Shown here piece by piece: positions 1 to 6,672 of a stretch of 6,672 bases of DNA (its first letter is position 1; every line of letters starts with the position of its first letter). The translations under genes were made by a program, and so were the position numbers. The stretch is taken from positions 1-6,672 of the forward strand of contig CAYLSO010000147.1 of NCBI GenBank assembly GCA_964386525.1, in the 5' to 3' direction. The stretch is from CAYLSO01 sp964386525 (lineage in GTDB: Bacteria; Eisenbacteria; RBG-16-71-46; DASYSL01). The notes below the pieces were generated by a model. That model saw only the letters and a list, made by a program, of their open reading frames with translations, did no database searches and had not been told where the DNA came from.

Positions 1-442
1 CGCCCTCGGCCGCGGCCAGCCACCACACCTGTCCGCGGCGCACGCGCACCGCCTGCCCGAGCGCCTGGGTGGCGGCGGCTTGGTGCTCCGGCGCGCCGCG
101 CGCGCCGCGACAGGTGGTGAGCAGATAGGCGCCCGGCATCGCGCTGCCCACGCCGCCGCAGGCCAGGGCCGCGCCGGATTCCAGATCGGTAGGGTCGCTG
201 GCCGAGCGGCGCCAGGTGGCCCGGTCGCGATTGGGGTTGGCGAACCAGTTGGCCGCGGCCACCCAGTCGGCCAGCCGCCGGTCGAGCTCGGGCCCGCCCT
301 CCCACGCGAACTCCCAGAGGGCGGCGCGCGCCAGGGCGGCGGGCCGCCCGCCCCGCGCCAGGCGCGCCAGCGCGTGCAGAGCGGTCCACGCCGTCGGGTC
401 GAGCCCGCGGTGGCGCACGAGCAGCTGGCGGCAGACGGTCAT
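1..442 (-). CDS. Unrecognised protein coupled to purQ (N-terminal 147 residues; continues past left edge)
   Basis: An open frame without stops runs from an ATG at 442-440 to the left edge (147 codons plus one base). I do not recognise the family. The ATG lies in an ATGA overlap with the purQ stop, the same junction type as the other four genes, which is the main evidence that it is real. The ribosome binding site is weak (GAGAG about eight bases upstream). The start of the protein reads MTVCRQLLVRHRGLDPTAW. It is rich in tryptophan (W19, 43, 47, 60, 66, 77, 140, 141) and has cysteines at 4, 95 and 111. An alanine/arginine-rich, probably helical first half (about 1-66) is followed by a polar stretch NPNRDRATWRR (69-79) and a small-residue segment ALACGGVGSAMPG (92-104). 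There is no signal peptide or clear transmembrane helix. The WV...GSxxPG layout faintly recalls small bacterial DUF families such as DUF6931, but this is a guess that I could not test. It does not look like purF, purM, purS or another known pur gene. Confidence 0.75.
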   Translation of the reverse strand, partial: MTVCRQLLVRHRGLDPTAWTALHALARLARGGRPAALARAALWEFAWEGGPELDRRLADWVAAANWFANPNRDRATWRRSASDPTDLESGAALACGGVGSAMPGAYLLTTCRGARGAPEHQAAATQALGQAVRVRRGQVWWLAAAEG

Positions 443-1344
443 GGCGCGCTCTCGCGTTGAGCGCCGTCCGCGTCCGTTCCCGTCCGCGGGGAGGCCCCCA
501 GCGCCGCGGCCAGCGACAGGAAGATGCCCGCCCCCGGTCCCCGGCTCCACGGCGACAGGCCGCCGGCCGGGACGCGCCGGCGGCGCTCGCCCCAGTCGCC
601 GGGCAGGTCCAGAGGCACCTGTAACAGGTCCTGGGCGCGCTCGGGGTGCGGCATCAGCGCGAGCACGTTGCCGCGCGCATTGCCCAGGGCCGCCGCATCG
701 CCGAGCGAGCCGTTCGGGTTCCAGGGGAAGTGATCGCCGGGCGCGGTCCGGGGGGGTGCCGCCGCGGACCGGGCATAGCGCACCGTCACCTGCCCGCCGG
801 CCTCGAGCCGCGCCCATTGCTCGGGGGTGGCGGTCGTGAAGCGCCCTTCGGCGTGCGCCATCGGCAGGGGCACGATCTCACCGGGCGCGTAGGCCTGCGT
901 GAAGAGGCTGCGCGTCGGCTCGATCTGGCACCAGACCCAGCGCGCGAGATAACCGGTGCGATCCGGCATGCGGTTGGGCGCCAGGGCCACGCCGGGCCCG
1001 GCGGCTGCGGCGGCTCCCGCCGCCGGCTCGGCGGCGCCGGGCACCAGCCCGGCCTCGACCAGGACCTGCGCGCCGTTGCAGATGCCCAGCACGGGGACGC
1101 CCGCCTCGGCCCGGCGACGCACCGTGTCGAGCAGTTCGTGCCGGCCCGCGACGGCGCCGGCCCGCACGCGGTCCTGATAGGAGAAGCCGCCGGGCAGCAC
1201 GTAGGCGTCGAACGCGGCCAGCGTCGCCCGGCCGGCGGTCCACGGCACGATCGCCGCCTCGAGCCCGGCGCAGCGCAGGGCGCGGGCCGTCTCGGCCTCG
1301 CAGTTCACGCCCGGGAACTGGACCACCGCCACGCGCGCCGTCAC
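439..1344 (-). CDS. purQ: Phosphoribosylformylglycinamidine synthase subunit PurQ (glutaminase), long form
   Basis: Class I glutamine amidotransferase that hydrolyses glutamine and passes ammonia to PurL. The N-terminus VAVVQFPGVNCEAETARAL and the segment VLPGGFSYQDRVRAGAVAG (49-67) are typical of PurQ. The triad is visible: C89 in GICNGAQ, and H233 and E235 in LMPHPER. NPNGSLGD (209-216) and the GNVLALMPHPER block are also as expected. At 301 residues it is longer than the common small form (about 215-230). Part of the excess is an alanine-rich insert (about 104-118) and a tail after H233/E235 that includes GERRRR and a hydrophilic end (283-301). Longer PurQ forms are known in some phyla, so the length alone is not alarming. 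It overlaps purL by GTGA at the start and the next gene by ATGA at the stop. Translational coupling to purL fits the need for equal amounts of the two subunits. Confidence 0.95.
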   Translation of the reverse strand: MTARVAVVQFPGVNCEAETARALRCAGLEAAIVPWTAGRATLAAFDAYVLPGGFSYQDRVRAGAVAGRHELLDTVRRRAEAGVPVLGICNGAQVLVEAGLVPGAAEPAAGAAAAAGPGVALAPNRMPDRTGYLARWVWCQIEPTRSLFTQAYAPGEIVPLPMAHAEGRFTTATPEQWARLEAGGQVTVRYARSAAAPPRTAPGDHFPWNPNGSLGDAAALGNARGNVLALMPHPERAQDLLQVPLDLPGDWGERRRRVPAGGLSPWSRGPGAGIFLSLAAALGASPRTGTDADGAQRESAP

Positions 1345-3728
1345 CGCCGCGCTCCGATCGGCGCGTCGCTGAGCGCCCAGGCCTCGGCCAGGCCGCGCCG
1401 CCACACCTCGCGCAGCTCCTCGACACCGGCGCGCCACAGCTCCCGCCCCGGCACCCGCGCCACGAGGAACGGCTCGGCCGTGACCTGCCCCACCGGCACC
1501 ACGCCGACCCCGGCCGGCACGCCCTCGGCCAGCATCTGGGGCACGCTGCCCGGGTGCGCCTCGAGCAGGAAGCCCGGTTCTTCGCTCCACCACACGAACG
1601 CCTCCTCGGCACCGGCGCGCAGGAAAGCGGGCCACTCGACCGTGGCGCCCAGCGGCGCTCCGGCGGCGAAGGCCATCTCGGCCAGGGCCACGAAGAGTCC
1701 GCCCTCGCCGACGTCGTGCGCGGCGTGCACCAGGCCGCCGGCGATCCATCTCCGCACGGCGCGCAGGCGGGCCGCTTCCGGCACCAGGTCGAGCGGCGGC
1801 GCGCCGGCGCCCCGTTCCGCACCCAGCAGGAGGCGGGCGAAGTGACTGCCGGCGAGGTCGCCGCGCGGCGGGCCGACGTAGACGAGCACGTGCCGGGCCC
1901 GCTTGAGCCCCGGAGTGACCACGCGGCTGAGGTCGTCCACCCGGCCCAGACAGGCGACGATCGGCGAGGGGGGAACGGCGTGGCCGTCCTCGTCCTCGTT
2001 GTAGAGGCTGACGTTGCCACTGACGAACGGCAGCGGCGCCTCGTGCCCCTCGGTGCCGATGGCCCGGGCCGCGTCGGCCAAACCGTCGATGGCGGCCTCG
2101 ACGTCGCCCATGACCGCCGGGTCGAGCGCGCTGCCGAAGTTGAGACAGTCGGTGAGGCACCACGGCAGCCCGCCCACCGCCACCACGTTGCGGGCCGCCT
2201 CGCAGACGGCATGCGCGGCGCCGAGGTAGGGATCGGCGAGCCCGTACCAGGGATTGCCCCCCACCCCCACGGCCAGACCCCAGCGCGCCCCGGGCACCGG
2301 TGCGATCACCCCCGCGTCCCCGTCGCCGCGCCGCACCACGGTCGCGCCCTGCACGTCGGGGTCGTAGCGCTCGTAGAGATACGCACGCGATGCCAGGGCC
2401 GGATGGCCGAGCAGGGTCCGGGCCGCCTCGAGGACGCCGGGAACCTGGGCGTCCGCGACCGGCGGCGCCGTCGCCCGCGGCGGGCGCCGCACGGCCGCGC
2501 GCGGCCGCCGGATGTCGTCGGTGAGCAAGGTGGCCTGGCATTCCACCAGCACCTCGTCCCCCCAGCTCACGCGGTAGACCCCGTCGGGGCGCGAGCGGCC
2601 GATCACCGAGGCGCCGGCTCCGGGGTAGAGATCGCCGAGCCCGTACGCCTCGTTGAAGACGGCGCACGCCGCCTCGCGCGCGTCCCACGGCACGATCCAG
2701 CAGTAGCGCTCCTGCGTTTCAGAGCAGAGCAGCACCCAGGGCGGCAGCTCCTCGGCCACGCGGTGGGCGCGGTCGAGCCAGAGGTCGACGCCCAGCCCGC
2801 CGGCGGCGGCCAGCTCCACCGTGGCGCACGCGATGCCGCCCGCCCCGAGGTCCTTGCCGCCGATCGGCCAGAGCGCTTCCCGGGCCCGCTCGAGCAATGC
2901 CTCGTTGGCCACCGTGAGGACGCGCAGCAGGAACGGGTCGGCCACCTGCACGGCGCCCCGGCGCTCGGACTCCTCGTCGGAGAGCACGGTGCTGGCGAAG
3001 GAGGCCCCGCCGAATCCGGTCGCGTCCGTCGGCTTGCCGGCCAGAACGAACGCCCAGTCGCCCGCGCCGGGGGCGCGCGAGCGCACGATGCGGTCGGTCT
3101 CCACCACGCCGACGGCCACGACGTTGACCAGGCAGTTGCCGTCGAAGCCCGGGTCGAAGTGGACGTCGCCGCCGAGGTTCGGCACTCCCAGGGCGTTGCC
3201 GTAGTCGCCCACGCCCCTCACCACCTCGCTGGCGATCTCCCGGGCGCGCGCGCCGCCCTTGCGCTCGCCGGTGCCGAAGCGCAGCGGATCGAGCACCCCC
3301 ACGACGCGCGCGCCCATGCACGCCACGTCACGCACGATGCCACCGATGCCGGTGGCCGCGCCCTCGTAGGGCACCACCTGGCTCGGGTGGTTGTGGCTCT
3401 CGTGGGCGATGACCGCGGCGTAGAACCGGCCTGCGTGCTCGCCCAGGGTGACGATGCCGGCGTCCTCGCCGGGCCCGAGCAGCACCTGCGGCGCCTGCGT
3501 CGGCAGGCGCTCGAGCAGCGGCCGCGTCGACTTGTACGAGCAATGCTCGCTCCAGAGGATGTCGAGACAGACCAGCTCCGCCCAGCGCGGCACGCGCCCC
3601 AGCCGCTCGCGCGCCAGGCGCAGCTCGAATTCGTCGAGATGCAGGCCGCTGCGGGCCAGGCGCGCCGCGAGCGCGGCCGGGTCGGCGAAGTCGGCCTCGG
3701 TGAGGGCCGGCCCGGGGGCGTGCGTCAC
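1341..3728 (-). CDS. purL: Phosphoribosylformylglycinamidine synthase subunit PurL (small, unfused type)
   Basis: ATP-dependent synthetase subunit that converts FGAR to FGAM with ammonia from PurQ, step four of purine synthesis. It has 795 residues, slightly longer than typical small PurL (about 740) and far shorter than fused PurL (about 1,300). Order of motifs: linker region with WSEHCSYK (59-66, catalytic-region H62), AHESHNHPS (109-117 region), GIGGIVRD (127-134), GVPNLGGDVHFD (181-192), GGKDLGAGGIA (290-300), SETQERY (336-342), then the second half of the internal duplication with DCLNFGS (527-533), SGNVSLYNE (570-578) and HDVGEGGL (671-678). Both AIRS-like halves are complete. A proline/arginine-rich linker lies around 405-430. 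There is no PurS-like N-terminal domain and no C-terminal glutaminase domain, the latter being encoded separately by the next gene. The GTG start overlaps the purB stop, and the TGA overlaps the purQ GTG. PurL identity is near certain; the exact start is well supported. Confidence 0.97.
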   Translation of the reverse strand: MTHAPGPALTEADFADPAALAARLARSGLHLDEFELRLARERLGRVPRWAELVCLDILWSEHCSYKSTRPLLERLPTQAPQVLLGPGEDAGIVTLGEHAGRFYAAVIAHESHNHPSQVVPYEGAATGIGGIVRDVACMGARVVGVLDPLRFGTGERKGGARAREIASEVVRGVGDYGNALGVPNLGGDVHFDPGFDGNCLVNVVAVGVVETDRIVRSRAPGAGDWAFVLAGKPTDATGFGGASFASTVLSDEESERRGAVQVADPFLLRVLTVANEALLERAREALWPIGGKDLGAGGIACATVELAAAGGLGVDLWLDRAHRVAEELPPWVLLCSETQERYCWIVPWDAREAACAVFNEAYGLGDLYPGAGASVIGRSRPDGVYRVSWGDEVLVECQATLLTDDIRRPRAAVRRPPRATAPPVADAQVPGVLEAARTLLGHPALASRAYLYERYDPDVQGATVVRRGDGDAGVIAPVPGARWGLAVGVGGNPWYGLADPYLGAAHAVCEAARNVVAVGGLPWCLTDCLNFGSALDPAVMGDVEAAIDGLADAARAIGTEGHEAPLPFVSGNVSLYNEDEDGHAVPPSPIVACLGRVDDLSRVVTPGLKRARHVLVYVGPPRGDLAGSHFARLLLGAERGAGAPPLDLVPEAARLRAVRRWIAGGLVHAAHDVGEGGLFVALAEMAFAAGAPLGATVEWPAFLRAGAEEAFVWWSEEPGFLLEAHPGSVPQMLAEGVPAGVGVVPVGQVTAEPFLVARVPGRELWRAGVEELREVWRRGLAEAWALSDAPIGARR
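1352..1355 (-). promoter_or_regulatory. Ribosome binding site of purQ
   Basis: The minus strand reads GGAG seven bases before the GTG at 1344-1342, within the last codons of purL. The first residues after this GTG match the standard PurQ N-terminus, so it selects the start within a much longer open frame. Confidence 0.65.
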
Positions 3729-5044
3729 CCCCGCGCCTCCGGCACCGCCCCGGCCGCCGCCAGGCCGCGCTCGAAGAGCTCGTCGAGGTGCGCCAGGTAA
3801 GGTTCCAGCGTGAAGCACCCCTCCAGACCGGGGCCGAGCACGCCGGCGATCTCGGGATCGCGCCGCGCGCGCGCCGGGAAATCCTCGCCGCCGGCGGCGG
3901 CGGCCAGGGCGTGGCGCTGCACGCGCCGGTAGGCGTCGTCGCGCGGCACGCGGGCGTCCACCAACGCCAGCAGCACGCGCTGCGAGAAGACCAGGCCGCG
4001 GGTGGCGTCGAGGTTGGCGCGCATGCGCTCGGCGCGCACCTCCAGGCCCTCGATGACCCGGCGGCAGAGGGCCACGGCGTAGTCGGCGGCCAGGAAGGCG
4101 TCGGGCAGGATCACCCGCTCCACCGAGGAGTGGGCGATGTCCCGCTCGTCCCACAGTGCGACGTCCTCGAGACCGGCGCCGGCATACGCGCGCAGCAGGC
4201 GGGCCATGCCGCAGAGCCGCTCGGCGAGCACCGGATTGCGCTTGTGCGGCATCGCGGAGGAGCCCCTCTGGCCGCGGCCGAAGGGCTCGAAGAGCTCCGC
4301 CGCCTCGGTGCGCTGCAGCAGCCGCACCTGCACGGCGAGGCGCTCGATCGCGGCTCCCGCCAGAGCCAGGGCCGCCAGCACCGCCGCCAGGCGGTCGCGC
4401 GCCACGACCTGCGTGGCGACCGGCTCGGCGCCCAGCCCCAGCCGGCGCAGGAACTCCTCCTCCACCGCGGGCGGCAGGTGGGCGAAAGTGCCCACCGCGC
4501 CAGAGAGCTTGCCGACCGCCGCCTCGGCCACGGCCCCGGCCAGCCGGCGCTCGGCGCGCGCCAGCTCGGTGGCCCAGGAGAGGGCCTTGAGCCCCAGGGT
4601 GATCGGCTCGGCGTGCACGCCGTGCGTGCGCCCCGCCATGAGCGTGCGCTTGTGGGTCGCGGCGAGCTCGAGGACGGCGCCGCGCAGAGCGGCCAGCTCG
4701 GCGCCCAGGAGCGCGCCGGCCCGCCGCACCGTCAGCCCCAGCGCGCTGTCCACGAGGTCCGAGGAGGTCATGCCGTGGTGCAGATGGCGCGCGTCGTCGC
4801 CCGCCGATTCCGCGATCATGGATAAGAAGGCGATGACGTCGTGGTGGACCTCGGCCTCGATGGCGAGGGCGCGGGCCGCGTCCACGCGGGCGGCGGCGCG
4901 CACCCGCGCGGCGGCCCCCACCGGCACCCGGCCGGCCGACTCGCACGCCTCGCAGGCCGCGAGCTCCACCTCCAGCCAGGCCGCCAGGCGCGCCTCCTCG
5001 CTGAACAACGCCGCCATCTGCGGCCGTGAGTAGCGCTCGATCAT
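3725..5044 (-). CDS. purB: Adenylosuccinate lyase
   Basis: Cytoplasmic homotetrameric lyase that removes fumarate from SAICAR to give AICAR, and from adenylosuccinate to give AMP. At 439 residues it is close to the usual length of the short bacterial form (about 430). It belongs to the fumarase/aspartase superfamily. Visible motifs are IERYSRPQMAALFSEEAR at the N-terminus, HHDVIAF (67-73), TSSDLVDSA (93-101), GRTHGVHAEPITLG (138-151, including H141, an active-site histidine), the signature loop GSSAMPHKRNP (261-271, with the catalytic serine at 262 or 263) and WDERDIAHSSVERV (298-311). The RTHG/HAEP and DERDIAHSSVER wording fits PurB better than argininosuccinate lyase, fumarase or CMLE. The ATG lies in an ATGA overlap with the protease stop, behind GGAGAG. 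The TGA overlaps the purL GTG. All key motifs are intact. Confidence 0.97.
   Translation of the reverse strand: MIERYSRPQMAALFSEEARLAAWLEVELAACEACESAGRVPVGAAARVRAAARVDAARALAIEAEVHHDVIAFLSMIAESAGDDARHLHHGMTSSDLVDSALGLTVRRAGALLGAELAALRGAVLELAATHKRTLMAGRTHGVHAEPITLGLKALSWATELARAERRLAGAVAEAAVGKLSGAVGTFAHLPPAVEEEFLRRLGLGAEPVATQVVARDRLAAVLAALALAGAAIERLAVQVRLLQRTEAAELFEPFGRGQRGSSAMPHKRNPVLAERLCGMARLLRAYAGAGLEDVALWDERDIAHSSVERVILPDAFLAADYAVALCRRVIEGLEVRAERMRANLDATRGLVFSQRVLLALVDARVPRDDAYRRVQRHALAAAAGGEDFPARARRDPEIAGVLGPGLEGCFTLEPYLAHLDELFERGLAAAGAVPEARG
3736..3740 (-). promoter_or_regulatory. Ribosome binding site of purL
   Basis: The minus strand reads GGAGG seven bases before the GTG at 3728-3726, inside the final codons of purB. 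No ATG lies close by in this frame, so the site and the GTGA overlap together fix the purL start. Confidence 0.75.
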
Positions 5045-6186
5045 CGCCCGCTCTCCGGGTACTCCGAGAAGGTCAGGCTGACCCGGCGGTGCTCGCTGCC
5101 CCGGTCGATCTCGAGGCGCACGGTGTCGCCGACCTCGACACCGAAGAGCACGCGCTGGGCCTCGTCCGCCGTGGTCACCGCCTCGCCATTCACCTTGCGG
5201 ATGACGTCGCCGACGCGCAGCCCGGCCGCCGCCGCCGGCCCCTCCCCTTCGACCCGGCTCACGACCAGGCCGCGCGCGTCGTCGAGGCCTAGCCGGCTGG
5301 CCATGTACGGGGTCAGCGGCTGCACCTGGAAGCCGGCCCACACCTGGCGGATGCGCCCGTACTTGCGGATCTCGCCGAGGAAACGCTTCACCGTGTTGAT
5401 GGGCACCGCGAAGCCGATGCCCACGGAGCCGCCGCCGCGCGTGAAGATGAAGGTGTTGACGCCGATGACTTCGCCGAGCGCGTTGACCAGCGGCCCCCCG
5501 GAGTTGCCCGGGTTGATGGCCGCATCCGTCTGGATCATGTCCTTGTAGATGCCGCCCTCGGACGCCTCCGACTTGATGTCGCGGTGCGTCGCGCTCACCA
5601 CGCCCGCGGTCACCGACGGCTTGGGGTCGTCGAGCAGGAAACCGAACGGGTTGCCGATGGCGACCGCCCACTCGCCCACCAGGAGGTCGCCCGAGTCGCC
5701 GAGCGTGGCGGAGGGCAGGTCGCGCCCCTCGATCTTGAGGAACGCCAGGTCGTAGACCGCCGTTGAGGCCACCACCCGCGCCGCGAACTCGCGCCCGTCG
5801 GGCAGCGTCACCTTGATGTCGTCGGCGCCGTGCACGACGTGCTCGTTGGTGATCACCATGCCGTCGCGGTCGGCGACGAACCCGGAACCGAGTCCCGGCA
5901 GGCGCTCGCGGTACTCCTGCTGCGGGTAGAAGCGGTCGAAGAACTCGTCGGGGAAGAACGAGAAGAACGGGTTCTGCCGCACGACGCGCGTCTGCACGAC
6001 CGAGACCGAGACCACCGCCGGGCTGGCGCGCTGGGCGGCGGTGACGATGGCGCTCTGGCGCGACGCGTCCACGCCGGCGCCGCGCGGCGGCGCCGCCGGC
6101 GCGGCGGCCAGCGGGCCGCCGGCGAGACCGCCGGCGAGGCCCAGCGGCAGCAGCAGAGAAAGGGGGAATGCGCAGCGGCGTCTCAC
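5041..6186 (-). CDS. Secreted HtrA/Deg-family serine protease with one PDZ domain
   Basis: Predicted ATP-independent serine endoprotease of envelope protein quality control, 381 residues, acting in the periplasm or at the outer face of the membrane. The N-terminus has a signal peptide: RRR, then a hydrophobic core (about residues 6-29) and an alanine-rich stretch (LAAAPA) suited to signal peptidase I. C5 is not in a lipobox. The trypsin-like domain spans about 45-275, with triad H116 (TNEHVV), D146 (YDLAFLKI) and S229 (NPGNSGGPL). A phenylalanine-rich segment at about 72-88 resembles the LA loop of Deg proteases. One PDZ domain follows (about 285-372; GLRVGDVIRKVNGEAV at 322-337). With a single PDZ it is closer in layout to DegS/HhoA than to two-PDZ DegP. 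If the signal is not cleaved it would be membrane-anchored like DegS. The GTG start is chosen for the strong Shine-Dalgarno, the signal peptide it creates and the 4-base overlap with truA. Its TGA overlaps the purB ATG. Confidence 0.93.
   Translation of the reverse strand: MRRRCAFPLSLLLPLGLAGGLAGGPLAAAPAAPPRGAGVDASRQSAIVTAAQRASPAVVSVSVVQTRVVRQNPFFSFFPDEFFDRFYPQQEYRERLPGLGSGFVADRDGMVITNEHVVHGADDIKVTLPDGREFAARVVASTAVYDLAFLKIEGRDLPSATLGDSGDLLVGEWAVAIGNPFGFLLDDPKPSVTAGVVSATHRDIKSEASEGGIYKDMIQTDAAINPGNSGGPLVNALGEVIGVNTFIFTRGGGSVGIGFAVPINTVKRFLGEIRKYGRIRQVWAGFQVQPLTPYMASRLGLDDARGLVVSRVEGEGPAAAAGLRVGDVIRKVNGEAVTTADEAQRVLFGVEVGDTVRLEIDRGSEHRRVSLTFSEYPESGR
5051..5056 (-). promoter_or_regulatory. Ribosome binding site of purB
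   Basis: The minus strand reads GGAGAG six bases before the purB ATG at 5044-5042. It sits within the last codons of the protease gene and supports this start over the long open frame continuing upstream. Confidence 0.7.
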
Positions 6187-6672
6187 GGCACCAGGCCTCC
6201 TTTGCGCACGAGCTGCCAGTCGGCGCGCGGCCCGCTCGCCGCCTCGTGCTCGGGCAGATACGTCACGCCCGCCAGGCAGACGCCCTGCGGGGGAGCGGTC
6301 GGGCCCGCCAGGCGGCGGTCGCCGGCTGCCAGGGCTTCGGCCGCGCGCTCCAGGGGCAGGCCGCCCCGGGAGATCTTGACGGCCGTGCCCACGATGTTGC
6401 GCACCATGTGGTAGAGGAAGCGGTTGGCCGCGATCTCGAAGAGCATGCCGCCCTCCCACGGCCGCCAGGCGGCGCGCAGCACGCAGCAGCGTCCGTGGTC
6501 GCCGCGGCGCGCCGGATCGGCGCCGGCGAAGCCGCGGAAGCTGTGCTCGCCGATCAGCGGCTGCACCGCGGCCGCGAGCGTCTCCGGCGCCGGCAGGAAC
6601 CCGGGGTACCACGCGAACCGCCGCAGGAGCGGCGCCGGCGCGGAGAGCAGCCGGTACTCGTAGCGCCGCTCG
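6183..6672 (-). CDS. truA: tRNA pseudouridine(38-40) synthase TruA, C-terminal part (5' end beyond window)
   Basis: TruA isomerises uridines 38, 39 and 40 in the tRNA anticodon arm to pseudouridine in the cytoplasm. The frame is open from the right edge to a TGA at 6183-6185, giving 162 visible residues. Recognisable family segments, numbered from the edge, are RRYEYRLL (2-9, the active-site tyrosine region), IGEHSFRGF (40-48), NRFLYHMVRNIVG (83-95, almost identical to the E. coli motif) and GPTAPPQGV (123-131). The catalytic aspartate motif (RTDKGVHA in relatives) lies in the missing N-terminal half. I therefore cannot confirm activity, but the visible part has no frameshift or lost motif. 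It ends with a short tail (WQLVRKGGLVP) after the usual GPTAPxxG-V-Y strand. Its stop codon overlaps the start of the downstream protease gene by 4 bases, so the two are probably translationally coupled. RluA-family synthases lack this arrangement of motifs, so the family call is firm. Confidence 0.95.
   Translation of the reverse strand, partial: ERRYEYRLLSAPAPLLRRFAWYPGFLPAPETLAAAVQPLIGEHSFRGFAGADPARRGDHGRCCVLRAAWRPWEGGMLFEIAANRFLYHMVRNIVGTAVKISRGGLPLERAAEALAAGDRRLAGPTAPPQGVCLAGVTYLPEHEAASGPRADWQLVRKGGLVP
6196..6203 (-). promoter_or_regulatory. Ribosome binding site of the Deg protease gene
   Basis: The minus strand reads AAAGGAGG, a near-perfect Shine-Dalgarno sequence, ending 9 bases before the GTG at 6186-6184. 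It lies inside the last codons of truA. It decides the start of the protease, because that frame stays open far upstream within truA. Confidence 0.8.

Noticed and set aside
1341..1400. Possible -1 frameshift producing a PurL-PurQ fusion, since 4-base overlaps put purQ in the -1 frame
   Set aside because: No slippery heptamer is visible near the purL stop. An ordinary GTG start with a Shine-Dalgarno site explains PurQ.
1554..3800. Long plus-strand open frame (748 codons) antisense to purL
   Set aside because: Its composition is the R/A/G/H-rich pattern of a shadow frame opposite a high-GC gene. It matches no family and covers the conserved motifs of purL.
3788..4825. Plus-strand open frame (345 codons) antisense to purB, with similar ones across the window
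   Set aside because: These are shadow frames caused by high GC and scarce stop codons. They show no protein motifs, and a real gene is clear on the other strand.
1341..4946. The purL frame stays open upstream through most of purB, suggesting a larger fusion protein; the purQ, purB and protease frames do the same
   Set aside because: The upstream translation is arginine/glycine-rich nonsense. Homology, Shine-Dalgarno sites and the 4-base overlaps all place the starts at 1344, 3728, 5044 and 6186.
6071..6105. GC-rich near-palindrome with a perfect 12-base core at 6086-6097
   Set aside because: It lies within the alanine/proline codons after the protease signal peptide, and similar GC runs are expected at this composition. 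There is no T-run or gene boundary to make it a terminator.
6183..6300. Possible promoter for the protease upstream of 6186
   Set aside because: The region encodes conserved truA residues, and I saw no convincing -35/-10 pair in this GC-rich sequence.

Overview
All 6,672 bases are coding, and every gene is on the minus strand, so transcription runs from the right edge to the left edge. In transcription order the genes are truA (C-terminal part only, cut by the right edge), an HtrA/Deg-type secreted serine protease, purB, purL, purQ, and an unrecognised gene cut by the left edge. No stretch over 300 bases lacks a gene. I see no tRNA, rRNA, CRISPR array, insertion sequence, terminator or credible internal promoter.

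Each of the five gene junctions is a 4-base start/stop overlap (GTGA or ATGA). Four of the five have a recognisable GGAG-type ribosome binding site 6-9 bases before the start codon; the last, before the unknown gene, has only a weak GAGAG. This packing implies one polycistronic message with translational coupling throughout. Its promoter must lie to the right of the window and its terminator to the left.

The core is a purine-synthesis block. PurL and PurQ are the synthetase and glutaminase subunits that convert FGAR to FGAM. PurB catalyses two later lyase steps, one on the way to IMP and one on the way from IMP to AMP. PurL is the small, unfused type, which normally needs a separate PurS subunit. 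No purS lies between purB and purL or between purL and purQ, so it must be elsewhere or be replaced. Upstream, truA makes pseudouridine in the tRNA anticodon arm and the protease acts outside the cytoplasm, so the operon mixes housekeeping functions. The unknown gene at the left end is coupled to purQ and is rich in tryptophan.

The DNA is very GC-rich (by eye about 70-75%), with strong G/C bias at third codon positions. This explains the long spurious open frames on both strands. The secreted, single-PDZ Deg protease suggests a Gram-negative-type envelope. A high-GC, possibly uncultivated lineage (for example Eisenbacteria-, Gemmatimonadota- or Myxococcota-like) would fit, but the sequence alone does not settle the phylum.
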